From assembly GCA_022767285.1 (NCBI GenBank), contig JALENY010000022.1, positions 1 through 64,000 of the forward strand: 64,000 nucleotides of DNA, given 5' to 3'. Source of the stretch: Lachnospiraceae bacterium. Its GTDB lineage: Bacteria > Bacillota > Clostridia > Lachnospirales > Lachnospiraceae. The notes beneath the pieces were generated by a model that was not told the DNA's origin, did not search any database, and saw nothing but the letters and a program-made list of their open reading frames with translations. A program made the translations under genes and the position numbers. Shown here one piece after another: positions 52,301-60,085 of this stretch (positions are counted from its first letter, which is position 1; every line of letters begins with the position of its first letter).

Positions 52301-52910
52301 CACCGGCCGAAACGTATCCCACATAATCTGTGGTAGCCGTGGAACGAAATCCCAAAGCGCCCTCCGAACTGTTGATATCAAGAGCATCCACGATGATTCC
52401 GGTTATTATGTACGCATCCTGCTTCAGATACTCCGGCTCTTCCGTCAGAAAAATCCGGTCACCAATACCTTTTCCGGTCTGATTTTTATAGTTTTCCGTT
52501 ATAGCGATTTCACCGTCCTGCTCCGGCAGCCGTCCGCTAATAAGATAAGGTGTATTAAATTCCTTTGTACTTATCGTTCGGATCTCGATGCTTTTGCGGA
52601 TCCCCTCAACATCGGTATAAACCGTTTCACTGTATCCGCCATCCGCCGCTTCCACACTGTCCAGGTTCTCAAGCGCTTCCAGATCTTCATCCGTCAGGCC
52701 AAGTGTGGATAAGATCCGGATATCAAACAGGTTCTGTTCATCGAAAAAGCGGTCTGCGCTGTAGCGCAGATCAACACACGCTGCACGCAGACCGCACATC
52801 ATCGTAACGCCTAACACTGCTATCAGCGTTATAGAGAAAAATCTCTTTTTCCCATTCCAGATGGAACGTCTTATGTCTTTTTTGTAAGAATTATTTAATC
52901 GCATTACCAT
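49341..52910 (-). CDS. FtsX-like ABC exporter permease with a very long extracytoplasmic coiled coil
   Basis: The 1189-aa protein starts with a membrane helix (about 20-40), a MacB-like outer domain (about 45-230), then about 400 residues of heptad-like coiled coil made of repeats such as ELEDGRQQLEDGKQELQDAR. This is followed by two FtsX domains: helices around 655-770, a second outer domain, and helices near 1065-1170 (FVVLFTLSNTNISERERELA). Such large permeases pair with an ATPase to move lipids, peptides or antibiotics mechanically, not by transport through a pore. The start overlaps the ATPase stop (TAATG), so the pair is coupled; the ATG at 52904 is a less likely alternative. Confidence 0.92.
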   Translation of the reverse strand: MVMRLNNSYKKDIRRSIWNGKKRFFSITLIAVLGVTMMCGLRAACVDLRYSADRFFDEQNLFDIRILSTLGLTDEDLEALENLDSVEAADGGYSETVYTDVEGIRKSIEIRTISTKEFNTPYLISGRLPEQDGEIAITENYKNQTGKGIGDRIFLTEEPEYLKQDAYIITGIIVDALDINSSEGALGFRSTATTDYVGYVSAGAIDGDAYTVAYLRLAGTEELNCYSEAYEEKVAQTVREIESEIKRQREQARYDEVYGEAMYEWLDGEREMKEELAKADSELSDARQELEDGRQQLEDGKQELQDARQELIDGRQKLEDGKRELENGQAELNAKAGQAEREFANARNEIQNGYEQIESGKLELEEAYASLVYGQKQLDEGKEELTLQQAEAEEQFAQAHQILAEKEAELESGFIRYEQGKQSFEAIKAVIQPQIDMLNRLLDSLLLPEEKKQPIREKIALLENELANKEQELNDAQQQLEDGRQQLEAAKAELEAQESAADEQFSAAWITIEEKQSEIDAGWEAYYAGMEALESSEQQLAAGEAELNAREAGAMEQIRAGRQELEIGRQELADSEQKLIDGEQKLFDGEQELAENEQKLTDGEKELADAQAEYEEEKAKAEQELADAKAEIDDIDMTKWYVQTRSSLSGYSNIKTDAKSIQAIGDIFPILFLVVAILVSLTTITRMVEEERGLIGTYKALGYNNREIRRKYLMYAALACLLGGIIGDIGGYIILPLILFIIFRVMYVLPEYAIRFDLLYGLGGILLFEAGIVGATAYACRKALKQEPAKLMRPKAPKSGSRVLLERFTFIWKRLTFLNKVTARNLFRYKKRLVMTVFGITGCTALLLCGFTIKDTISEMMPRQYKEIYQYDLMVVASEDEQENLTETLEEDAEIKDYVPVRIESVDVINAKGQEESIQMIAVPEGYTLDSYICLKNKMDEKAELENEDIFLTRNAAQILRINAGDTFSIQNLDLCQADTVLTQTVENYFGNTVYMTEKTYKELFGEYETNGALVHFSEMCEDPSEYTENLARRDGILSAVSTQAMQDEFSSAFALINMVVYVILILAAMLAFVVLFTLSNTNISERERELATIKVLGFYNNEVHSYVNKETLILTAIGILLGMPSGLALGRYLMGILEFPSIEFYIILYPQSFLFAGGITLIFALIVNFITNRTLDHIDMVEALKSVE

Positions 52911-53605
52911 TCTATCTCCGCAATAGGGGTCGGATCATCATTAACCGTCATCTCAATTACTTTTCCACTCTTAAAACGAATCAGCCGATCCGCCATCGGT
53001 GCGAGGGCGGAATTGTGCGTGATAATCAACACAGTAATATTATCTTTCCGGCAGGTGTCCTGTAAAAGCTGCAGGATCTGCTTCCCGGTATTGTAATCCA
53101 ATGCGCCGGTGGGCTCATCACAAAGCAGAAGCTTTGGATTTTTGGCAATGGCGCGGGCTATGGCCACACGCTGCTGCTCACCGCCGGATAGCTGAGCCGG
53201 GAAATTATCCTTCCGTTCTCCAAGGCCGACTTTTTCCAGTGTTTCGCCGGCATCCAGCGAGTCACTGCATACCTGAGCCGCCAGTTCCACATTTTCCAGG
53301 GCGGTGAGGTTGGGCACCAGATTGTAAAACTGGAAGACAAATCCAATGTCGGTACGGCGATAGCCAATCAGCTGTTTTGAAGTGTAGCCGGTGATATTAT
53401 TTCCGTCTACGATAATCTCTCCGCTTGTGGGTACGTCCATTCCTCCCAGGATATTCAATGCTGTCGTCTTACCGGCTCCGGAAGAGCCGAGAATAACAGC
53501 CAGTTCTCCTTTTTCCACATAAAAAGAAGCATCATCCAGCGCTTTTATGGTAGTCTCCCCTGTCTTATATTCTTTTACAATATGATTAAACTCAATATAT
53601 GGCAT
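52904..53605 (-). CDS. ABC transporter ATP-binding protein (MacB/LolD class)
   Basis: The 233-aa ATPase has Walker [12 protein letters not shown]-loop FVFQFYNL, signature [14 protein letters not shown], Walker [13 protein letters not shown] and the H-loop in [16 protein letters not shown]. It powers the giant FtsX permease encoded next and ends in the overlap with it. The operon is divergent from a TetR regulator with shared promoter region. Confidence 0.96.
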   Translation of the reverse strand: MPYIEFNHIVKEYKTGETTIKALDDASFYVEKGELAVILGSSGAGKTTALNILGGMDVPTSGEIIVDGNNITGYTSKQLIGYRRTDIGFVFQFYNLVPNLTALENVELAAQVCSDSLDAGETLEKVGLGERKDNFPAQLSGGEQQRVAIARAIAKNPKLLLCDEPTGALDYNTGKQILQLLQDTCRKDNITVLIITHNSALAPMADRLIRFKSGKVIEMTVNDDPTPIAEIEW

Positions 53606-53718
53606 ACTAATTCTCCTACTTTTATATTGTAAGGCAGCGTGCTGATAAACGTTTCATCCTTTTCGTGCCAAGTACCTCCGGTCAAAGGGTATGTATTATA
53701 ATATCCTCGTATATATAT

Positions 53719-53747
53719 AGTATAATTTATACAGAATGAAGTATCAA
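53719..53747 (-). promoter_or_regulatory. Promoter of the ABC exporter operon
   Basis: On the minus strand -35 TTGATA (53742-53747) and -10 TATACT (53719-53724) are separated by exactly 17 bp, and the region is very AT-rich. It is the best promoter match in the divergent spacer. Confidence 0.7.
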
Positions 53748-53795
53748 TCAACAATATTCTACGATTTGTTGAATTCTTGTGAACAACATGTTGTT
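53748..53795. promoter_or_regulatory. Two palindromes, candidate TetR operators
   Basis: Site 1, TCAACAA (53748-53754) and TTGTTGA (53766-53772), abuts the -35 of the exporter promoter. Site 2, the perfect palindrome AACAACATGTTGTT (53782-53795), fills the spacer of the tetR promoter. Both share CAACA/TGTTG half-sites. The position fits autorepression and repression of the exporter by the adjacent TetR protein. Confidence 0.55.
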
Positions 53796-53805
53796 GTGTT
53801 ATGAT
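53777..53805 (+). promoter_or_regulatory. Promoter of the tetR gene
   Basis: TTGTGA (53777-53782) and TATGAT (53800-53805) are 17 bp apart and enclose the AACAACATGTTGTT palindrome. A leader of about 180 bases to the start codon follows, with a CGGCC/GGCCG hairpin at 53899-53918. No other gene is seen in this spacer. Confidence 0.6.
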
Positions 53806-53989
53806 AGAAACACTTAATGAATCTGATATTATAATAGCGAATTATCCGTATTCTTGAAACAAAGAAACCATTAAAAAAGCATAAAATAAATATAAAAACG
53901 GCCCTAAAACATAGGCCGGAAGAAAAAAGCAAATAATAACTATAAAAAACCGTATTCGCATATTTAAAAAAAGGGGGAACATAAAGGAT

Positions 53990-54535
53990 ATGAAAAAACA
54001 GCCGCAGGCCACCGAGCAGACCAAATCCAATCTCCGCAATGCCTTCTGGGCACTCTACAGGAAAAAACCACTGGAGAAAATTTCTATTAAGGAAATCACC
54101 GACCTGGCCGGATACAATCGCGGAACTTTTTATTTATACTATAAAGATGTCTATGATCTTCTGGACCAGATCGAGGAAGATCTCCTGAATCTGGCAAAAC
54201 AGGTACTGATTGACGGAACCGCAGACGGGACACTGGACTTCTCTCATCAGATGAGCTCCATTATCGAAATGTCCCACACTTATCTACCTTACTTTTCTGT
54301 ACTGATGAGCGACCAGGGTGACCCCCGATTCGTTTCCCGTTTTAAGGAAATCATGCGGCCGGTTCTGAATCAGGTCCTGTTCACCGAACATAAATACAAT
54401 GAATGTCAGCAGAAATATCTGTCTGAATTTTACATTTCCGGCATAATGGGCACACTGGCAAAATGGCTCGAGGATCCGCAGCTTTCCATCGACGATCTGC
54501 TGAATTTTATGCTGCCGGAGATATTCAGACAATAA
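53990..54535 (+). CDS. TetR/AcrR-family transcriptional regulator
   Basis: The 181-aa protein has an N-terminal helix-turn-helix (about 10-60: KPLEKISIKEITDLAGYNRG, TFYLYYKDVYDLL), the TetR signature, and a C-terminal ligand domain of the TetR_C_33-like type with no clear ligand hint. It is divergent from the ABC exporter operon, with a matching pair of palindromes in the promoter spacer. A role as local repressor responding to the transported compound is likely by analogy. Confidence 0.92.
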   Translation: MKKQPQATEQTKSNLRNAFWALYRKKPLEKISIKEITDLAGYNRGTFYLYYKDVYDLLDQIEEDLLNLAKQVLIDGTADGTLDFSHQMSSIIEMSHTYLPYFSVLMSDQGDPRFVSRFKEIMRPVLNQVLFTEHKYNECQQKYLSEFYISGIMGTLAKWLEDPQLSIDDLLNFMLPEIFRQ

Positions 54536-54665
54536 TCGGCTGTCCTCAGAAGCCCATCTTCTTTCCGGATCAGGCAGCCAGTCAAAAGAATGTGAGAAGC
54601 ATAGACCGCTGCCCCGCACAAGCGGAGCAGCAGGTACCCAAAATTCTTCCGCATATTCCCGGTTT

Positions 54666-56078
54666 TTACAGATCAAACCCAAAATACCGCACTGCATTAT
54701 TATAGGAGATACCCTTCACGATCTTTTCCAGCGTCTTCCAATCTGCAGGATATTCTCCGTTTTCCACCCACCCGCCTATAAGATCACACATAATACGACG
54801 GAAATACTCATGTCTCGTGTAGGACAAAAAGCTTCTGGAATCTGTCAGCATGCCGACAAAATTGCCCAGAAGGCCCAGATTTGCCAGAGAAGTCATCTGG
54901 TTTATCATGCCGGTCTTGTTGTCATTAAACCACCATGCGCTGCCCTGCTGAATCTTCCCAATGGCGGAGCTGTCCTGAAAACATCCGATGATCGTTCCAA
55001 TGGCCGCATCGTCTGAAGGATTCAGGGAATAGATGATAGTCTTTGGAAGCTTATCATCCTTTGCCAGAACATTTAAATAATCAGCCATCTCAGCAGAGGG
55101 AGCGTAGTTGCTGATACAGTCAATACCTGCATCCGGTCCAAGTTCACCGAATATTTTCCCGTTGTTGTCACGTTTTACGCCATAGTGAAGCTGCATCACC
55201 CAGTTTCTCTCATGGTATTCTCTGCCCATGGCAATCATGAATGCTGTTTTAAATTTCCGCTCTTCCATCGCTGTCAGCATGTCACCGGCCAGTCTTTTTG
55301 CAAAAATTTCTTCCAGTTCTCCTTCGGAAGCCGGTTCATACATCACATAGGGAAGGCCGTGATCCGATACGGTACAGCCGTTTTCTGCGAAGAAATCCAT
55401 GCGTTTTTTCAGAGCTTCTTTCAGTGATGCAAAACTGTTAACGGTAACGCCGGATATCTTGCTCAATTTTTTCAGATAATCCGCATAATCCGGTTTTTCG
55501 ATATACATTGCCTTGTCCGGTCTCCATGCAGGCAGTATCCGAACGTCAAAAGTTTCGTCCTCTGCGATCTTTTTGTGCCATTCCAGAGAATCAATGGGAT
55601 CATCGGTGGTACACACCAGAGTAACATTGGACATTTTAATCATTTTCCGTGCAGTCAGTCCATTCTGCAGTTTTTTATTGCAGAGGTTCCACACTTCCTC
55701 CGCAGTCTCACCGTTTAAGTATCCGTCATAACCGAAAAAGCGCTTCAGTTCCAGATGGCTCCAGTGATACAGCGGATTTCCGATAGCCACTTCAAGGGTT
55801 TCAGCCCATTTCTGGAATTTTTCCCGGTCGGATGCATCACCTGTGATGTATTTTTCTTCTACACCGTTGGAACGCATCTGGCGCCATTTATAGTGATCTC
55901 CGCCAAGCCATACCTGTGTAATATTGTCAAATTTCACATCCTCATAGATTTCCCGGGGATTCAGATGACAGTGATAATCAAGAATCGGCATTGTTTCCGC
56001 ATATTCATGATACAGTTTCTTCGCTGCATCTGTGGACAAAATAAAATCTTCATCTAAGAATTGTTTCATGATACCCAT
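54666..56078 (-). CDS. uxaC: Glucuronate isomerase
   Basis: UxaC converts D-glucuronate to D-fructuronate (or galacturonate to tagaturonate). The 470-aa length is normal. Family signatures are MKQFLDEDFILSTDAAKKLY, PILDYHCHLNPREIYED with its metal-binding HCH, and SLARLGLLGNF-like SLANLGLLGNFVGMLTDSRS. GAGGAG is close before the first ATG; the second, at 56069, gives the commonest family start but is 12 bases away. It is last in a three-gene hexuronate operon, 99 bp after the reductase gene. Confidence 0.97.
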   Translation of the reverse strand: MGIMKQFLDEDFILSTDAAKKLYHEYAETMPILDYHCHLNPREIYEDVKFDNITQVWLGGDHYKWRQMRSNGVEEKYITGDASDREKFQKWAETLEVAIGNPLYHWSHLELKRFFGYDGYLNGETAEEVWNLCNKKLQNGLTARKMIKMSNVTLVCTTDDPIDSLEWHKKIAEDETFDVRILPAWRPDKAMYIEKPDYADYLKKLSKISGVTVNSFASLKEALKKRMDFFAENGCTVSDHGLPYVMYEPASEGELEEIFAKRLAGDMLTAMEERKFKTAFMIAMGREYHERNWVMQLHYGVKRDNNGKIFGELGPDAGIDCISNYAPSAEMADYLNVLAKDDKLPKTIIYSLNPSDDAAIGTIIGCFQDSSAIGKIQQGSAWWFNDNKTGMINQMTSLANLGLLGNFVGMLTDSRSFLSYTRHEYFRRIMCDLIGGWVENGEYPADWKTLEKIVKGISYNNAVRYFGFDL

Positions 56079-56177
56079 CTTCTCCTCTTATTAAAAATTT
56101 CGCATTTATCCATATACTATGATGCTGCCTGCGGATTCCTCCGCGTCTTACTCTCTCGTAATCCTGAAAACATCATA

Positions 56178-57785
56178 CTATACATACTTTTTCAAAGTCG
56201 CACGAACAGCGCCCGGACCTGCGATCATCTCATTGAAGTAACCGAGCACCTTCTCTGCCATGCCAACTTCATACAGGTTTACGCCGAAAATTTTTGCATT
56301 TTCAAGAATCGGTTTCAAATTCTCCTCTGCAGCAGTATCACCAAGCCTGATGTCAGCAACATACGAACGAACCGTATCCAGAAGCGGATCCGGACTGAGC
56401 TCAAATGCTTCACCTGCATCATTTACCCCCATCAGATACCGAAGCCATCCGGCAAATACCAGCGGAATCAATTTCAGATCGTTCACATCCAGTTCCTCGG
56501 ATGTATGATATGCCTTGATGGTCTCACCAAAGCGGATTGCCAGTTTCTGAGATGTATCTGTGGCAATACGCTGTGGTGTATCCGGCATAAACGGATTCGG
56601 AACGCGCACATTCAGCACCGTATCAATAAATTCTTTCGGATCCAGAATACCGGGATTAATTACAACCGGAAGGCCTTCTTTATATCCCACTGTCTCAACC
56701 AGTTTCTTCAGTTCATGATCTTTCATTTCCTCTGAAATCTTTTCGTAGCCGAGTATACAGCCAAATACTGCCAGACAGGTGTGCAGCGGATTTAAGCAGG
56801 TGCAGACTTTCATTTTTTCGACTTTATCTACGGTTTCACGTTCTGTAAACATCAGACCGCCCTTTTCCAGATCCGGTCTTCCATTTGGAAATGTATCCTC
56901 AATGACCAGATATTCACACTCTTCTGCATTTACAAAAGGTGCAACATAGGTACGTTTGGAGGTGATAACCGGCTCCAGTTCCTCCACACCGTCTTTTTTC
57001 AGAATGTCTTCCACAGAGGCATCCGGTCTCGGTGTGATTTTATCAATCATACTCCAGGGGAAAGATACTTTTGATGGATCTTTTACATATGCTTCAAATT
57101 CAGCGTCAACAAGACCGTTTGCAGCCCATTTTTCTGCAAAAGCGGTAATTGCTGCATACAGTTTATCTCCGTTGTGGGAACAATTGTCCATGCTTACCAT
57201 AGCAATCGGTTTTTTGCCTGCCTGAAAACGAGTGTACAAAAGAGCAGCCACCTTGCCGATATAACTTGCGGGTTTTTCCGGGCCTTTTTCGAAGTCTGCT
57301 GCAACAGCCGGAATCATCTCACCGTTGCCCATAACGAGGCTGTAGCCTTTTTCTGTAATGGTAAAACTCGCCATCTGAAGGGAGTCTTTTGTAAAAATCT
57401 CTTTCATGCGGCCAAACTCTGCAGCATTCTCAGAATCCAGAACATGAGACTCCACAACACTGCCAACGACTGTTTTCTCAACACTTCCGTTTGCTTTCAG
57501 TGTGACAAGAATGCTGTAATCATCATGAGGGCGATTCATTTTCTCAATGATTTCATAATCAAAGCCTTCGGCAACAACCAGACCGCGGTCCAGAACACCG
57601 TCATTTAAGAGATTCTGAACAACGTTTGCCTGAAAAGCACGGAAAATGTTGCCTGCGCCAAAGTGAATCCAGAAGGGATTTTCATAAGTTGCAGCTTTTA
57701 CTTTTTCACGATCAAATTCCGGAAGAGCATAGCCGCTCTCTTCCCATACGGCCCTGTCCTTAAGGCCCTGTTCATTTAATTTCAT
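56178..57785 (-). CDS. uxuB: Mannitol-dehydrogenase-family oxidoreductase, probable fructuronate reductase
   Basis: This 535-aa NAD-dependent enzyme belongs to the long-chain mannitol dehydrogenase family. It has the N-terminal nucleotide-binding region FWIHFGAGNIFRAFQ, the catalytic-lysine region MVSMDNCSHNGDKLYAAI, and NPLHTCLAVFGCILGYEKI. Between UxuA and UxaC its substrate is almost certainly D-fructuronate, giving D-mannonate; tagaturonate is the alternative. GGAGG precedes the start. It is 30 bp after uxuA, clearly in the same operon. Confidence 0.92.
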   Translation of the reverse strand: MKLNEQGLKDRAVWEESGYALPEFDREKVKAATYENPFWIHFGAGNIFRAFQANVVQNLLNDGVLDRGLVVAEGFDYEIIEKMNRPHDDYSILVTLKANGSVEKTVVGSVVESHVLDSENAAEFGRMKEIFTKDSLQMASFTITEKGYSLVMGNGEMIPAVAADFEKGPEKPASYIGKVAALLYTRFQAGKKPIAMVSMDNCSHNGDKLYAAITAFAEKWAANGLVDAEFEAYVKDPSKVSFPWSMIDKITPRPDASVEDILKKDGVEELEPVITSKRTYVAPFVNAEECEYLVIEDTFPNGRPDLEKGGLMFTERETVDKVEKMKVCTCLNPLHTCLAVFGCILGYEKISEEMKDHELKKLVETVGYKEGLPVVINPGILDPKEFIDTVLNVRVPNPFMPDTPQRIATDTSQKLAIRFGETIKAYHTSEELDVNDLKLIPLVFAGWLRYLMGVNDAGEAFELSPDPLLDTVRSYVADIRLGDTAAEENLKPILENAKIFGVNLYEVGMAEKVLGYFNEMIAGPGAVRATLKKYV

Positions 57786-57815
57786 AACGATTTTCCTCCG
57801 ACTGATTTTTGATGA

Positions 57816-58889
57816 TTATTTCCGGGTCTGGCTTTTGTCAATTGCTTCCCAAAGGCCGTTCAGGTATGTTGCACCCAGTGCTCTGTCATAAAGACCATAA
57901 CCCGGCATAGCAACTTCACCCCAGATCATACGTCCGTGATCCGGACGGATCGGTCCGTCAAATCCAATGTCATACAGCGCTTTCATGATTTCGTACATAT
58001 CAAAGGTTCCGTCGGAAGACAGATGAGCTGCCTCCTCGAAATTGGTCGGGGTGATGAACTTCAGGTTACGAACATGCGCAAAATGGATTCTTCCTTTCAG
58101 GGAACGGATCATATCCGGCAGATCATTTGCCAGATTGGTTCCGTAAGAACCGGAGCAGAAAGTAACACCATTGTGAGGATTGTCAACCATATCCATCATT
58201 CTGTGGATATTATCTTTGTTGATGATGATTCTCGGAAGGCCAAATACGCTCCATGCGGGATCATCCGGATGGATTGCCATATTGATATCATACCGGTCAC
58301 ATACAGGCATGATTTTTTCCAGGAAGTATTTCAGGTTTTCAAAAAGTTTTTCATCGTCCACATCTTTATACATCGCAAAAAGCTCTTTTACTTTTGCCAT
58401 ACGTTCCGGCTCCCAGCCCGGCATCACGGTGCCATTCATATCACCTGCGATAGAGTCAAACATTTTATCCGGGTCCAGAGCATCCACCGCTTCCTGTGTA
58501 TAGGCAAGGACAGTTGATCCGTCCGGCCTTACACGGGCCAGTTCGGTTCTGGTCCAGTCAAATACCGGCATAAAGTTGTAGCATACCAGATGAATATCTT
58601 CTTTACCCAGATTTTCAAGGGTTTCGATATAATTTGCAATATACTGATCGCGATTTCCGCGTCCTGTCTTGATGTCATCATGGACATTAACACTCTCAAT
58701 ACCAGCCAGTTCAAGGCCTGCAGCTTCAACTTCTTCTTTCATAGCACGGATTCTCTCGCGGCTCCATACCTCGCCCGGCTGTGTGTCGTACAGCGTTGTG
58801 ATGACTCCTGTCACACCCGGTATCTGCCGGATTTGCTGTAAAGTTACTGTGTCAAATTTTGAACCGTACCATCTTAATGTCATCTGCAT
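57816..58889 (-). CDS. uxuA: Mannonate dehydratase
   Basis: UxuA dehydrates D-mannonate to 2-keto-3-deoxygluconate. The 357-aa protein begins MQMTLRWYGSKFDTVTLQQI and has MAIHPDDPAWSVFGLPRIII, GVTFCSGSYG and IHFAHVRNLK (metal-binding His/Cys), and PIRPDHGRMIWGE near the end; all family signatures. It is the first gene of the hexuronate operon; the promoter is at 58963-58990. Confidence 0.97.
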   Translation of the reverse strand: MQMTLRWYGSKFDTVTLQQIRQIPGVTGVITTLYDTQPGEVWSRERIRAMKEEVEAAGLELAGIESVNVHDDIKTGRGNRDQYIANYIETLENLGKEDIHLVCYNFMPVFDWTRTELARVRPDGSTVLAYTQEAVDALDPDKMFDSIAGDMNGTVMPGWEPERMAKVKELFAMYKDVDDEKLFENLKYFLEKIMPVCDRYDINMAIHPDDPAWSVFGLPRIIINKDNIHRMMDMVDNPHNGVTFCSGSYGTNLANDLPDMIRSLKGRIHFAHVRNLKFITPTNFEEAAHLSSDGTFDMYEIMKALYDIGFDGPIRPDHGRMIWGEVAMPGYGLYDRALGATYLNGLWEAIDKSQTRK

Positions 58890-58962
58890 AATTCTTTTTT
58901 CCTTTCTTTTCTTATCTATTCTCTCTTTTACTTCTTATTTCTGTCACATCAATTGTATTTTT

Positions 58963-58990
58963 ATTATAAAAAATGCCAGAAAAATGTCCA
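58963..58990 (-). promoter_or_regulatory. Promoter of the uxuA operon
   Basis: On the minus strand TGGACA (58985-58990) and TATAAT (58963-58968) are 16 bp apart, about 75 bp before the uxuA start. Confidence 0.6.
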
Positions 58991-59011
58991 TTGGTATGAT
59001 TGTTGCATACA

Positions 59012-59040
59012 TTGCAAAAATTGCGGTTTCATACTATAAT
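59012..59040 (+). promoter_or_regulatory. Promoter of the AraC gene at 59124
   Basis: TTGCAA (59012-59017) and TATAAT (59035-59040) are 17 bp apart. Transcription would start almost exactly at repeat copy D, placing the repeat in the 5' leader. Confidence 0.6.
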
Positions 59041-59045
59041 ATAAA

Positions 59046-59081
59046 GATGTTGGGGGCAAAAGCATTTGACCCCATGATGCC
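59046..59081 (+). repeat. Dispersed palindromic repeat, copy D, in the AraC leader
   Basis: It reads GATGTTG, then the core GGGGCAAAAGCATTTGACCC and CATGATGCC, the most complete short copy. Stems GGGG/CCCC and CAAA/TTTG fold it to a hairpin at the expected 5' end of the mRNA. Confidence 0.8.
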
Positions 59082-59123
59082 TTCTTCTGTTAAAATAATC
59101 CAGCCATAACCGGAGGTCTTCTC

Positions 59124-60005
59124 ATGCGAAAAGAACTGCAGACCCAGTTTTCCACCCGTCAGTATATGGTGTCCCGTGATTTTGAAATCTATTACTACAA
59201 TGACACAACACTGACAAAAGTTCCTCTTCACACCCACAATTACTATGAATTTTATTTCTTTCTGGAAGGCGACATCAGCATCCAGATCGATGAGGATCAA
59301 TATCCGGTCAGCTGCGGAGATGTTATGCTGATCCCTCCCCGCATCAAACATCGTCCCATCATTCACAGTATGGATACTTCTTATCGCCGCTTTGTCTTCT
59401 GGATCAGCCTGGAATACTGCCAACATCTGATTGAAGAATCCGCCGATTACGCTTTCCTGATGCAGTACGTGGAAACCACAAAAAAACATCTGTTTCATTT
59501 TGATCCGGTTGCGTTCAACGGCATTCAGGGCCGCATTCTCCGGCTTCTGGAAGAAGTGCACTCAAACCGGTTCGGAAAAAATGCCCGGGTCAATCTTCTG
59601 GTTAACGAACTGGTTCTGCATCTGAACCGTGTGGTACACGAAAAGCTCTATTCCAATAAGAAAACAGAAGATTCCCTGTATCAGAATCTATGTTTGTACA
59701 TTGAGGAACATCTGGATGAAGATCTGTCCCTGGAGCGGCTGTCACAGGAGTTTTTTGTCAGCAAATATCACATTGCCCATGTTTTCAAGGATAATCTGGG
59801 GCTTTCCATCCACCGGTATGTCACAAAAAAACGTCTGGACGGATGTCAGGAAGCACTTATGGGAAATGCAAATATTACCGATACTTATCAGGCTTTCGGC
59901 TTCGGAGACTACTCGAGCTTTTACCGGGCTTTTAAAAAAGAATACGGTGTCTCTCCCAAAGAATGGCAGGATATGCACTTTATCGGATTTGACAGCCCTC
60001 AATAA
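59124..60005 (+). CDS. AraC-family regulator of hexuronate genes (probable)
   Basis: The 293-aa protein has an N-terminal cupin (VPLHTHNYYEFYFFLEGDIS, PVSCGDVMLIPPRIKH) for a sugar ligand and a C-terminal HTH pair (LSLERLSQEFFVSKYHIAHV, DTYQAFGFGDYSSFYRAFKK). It lies divergent from the uxuA operon and convergent with the GPH transporter gene, so it is the natural candidate to activate the hexuronate genes. CCGGAGG precedes the start. Confidence 0.93.
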   Translation: MRKELQTQFSTRQYMVSRDFEIYYYNDTTLTKVPLHTHNYYEFYFFLEGDISIQIDEDQYPVSCGDVMLIPPRIKHRPIIHSMDTSYRRFVFWISLEYCQHLIEESADYAFLMQYVETTKKHLFHFDPVAFNGIQGRILRLLEEVHSNRFGKNARVNLLVNELVLHLNRVVHEKLYSNKKTEDSLYQNLCLYIEEHLDEDLSLERLSQEFFVSKYHIAHVFKDNLGLSIHRYVTKKRLDGCQEALMGNANITDTYQAFGFGDYSSFYRAFKKEYGVSPKEWQDMHFIGFDSPQ

Positions 60006-60053
60006 TTGCAGTCATGTCACCGTACATATTTTCTTTTCACAGTTTTAAAAAAT

Positions 60054-60076
60054 GGGGCTTCCTTCCAGAAAGCCCC
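60054..60076 (-). terminator. Bidirectional terminator between the AraC gene and the GPH transporter gene
   Basis: GGGGCTT and AAGCCCC pair around a 9-nt loop. The minus side has ATTTTTTAAAA immediately after it (end of the transporter transcript); the plus side has TGCCCTTTTC. Confidence 0.8.
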
Positions 60077-60085
60077 TGCCCTTTT

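Noticed and set aside
53842-54039. 65-codon minus-strand membrane-like ORF
   Set aside because: Overlaps the tetR start antisense, arises from AT-rich leader, and has no ribosome site.
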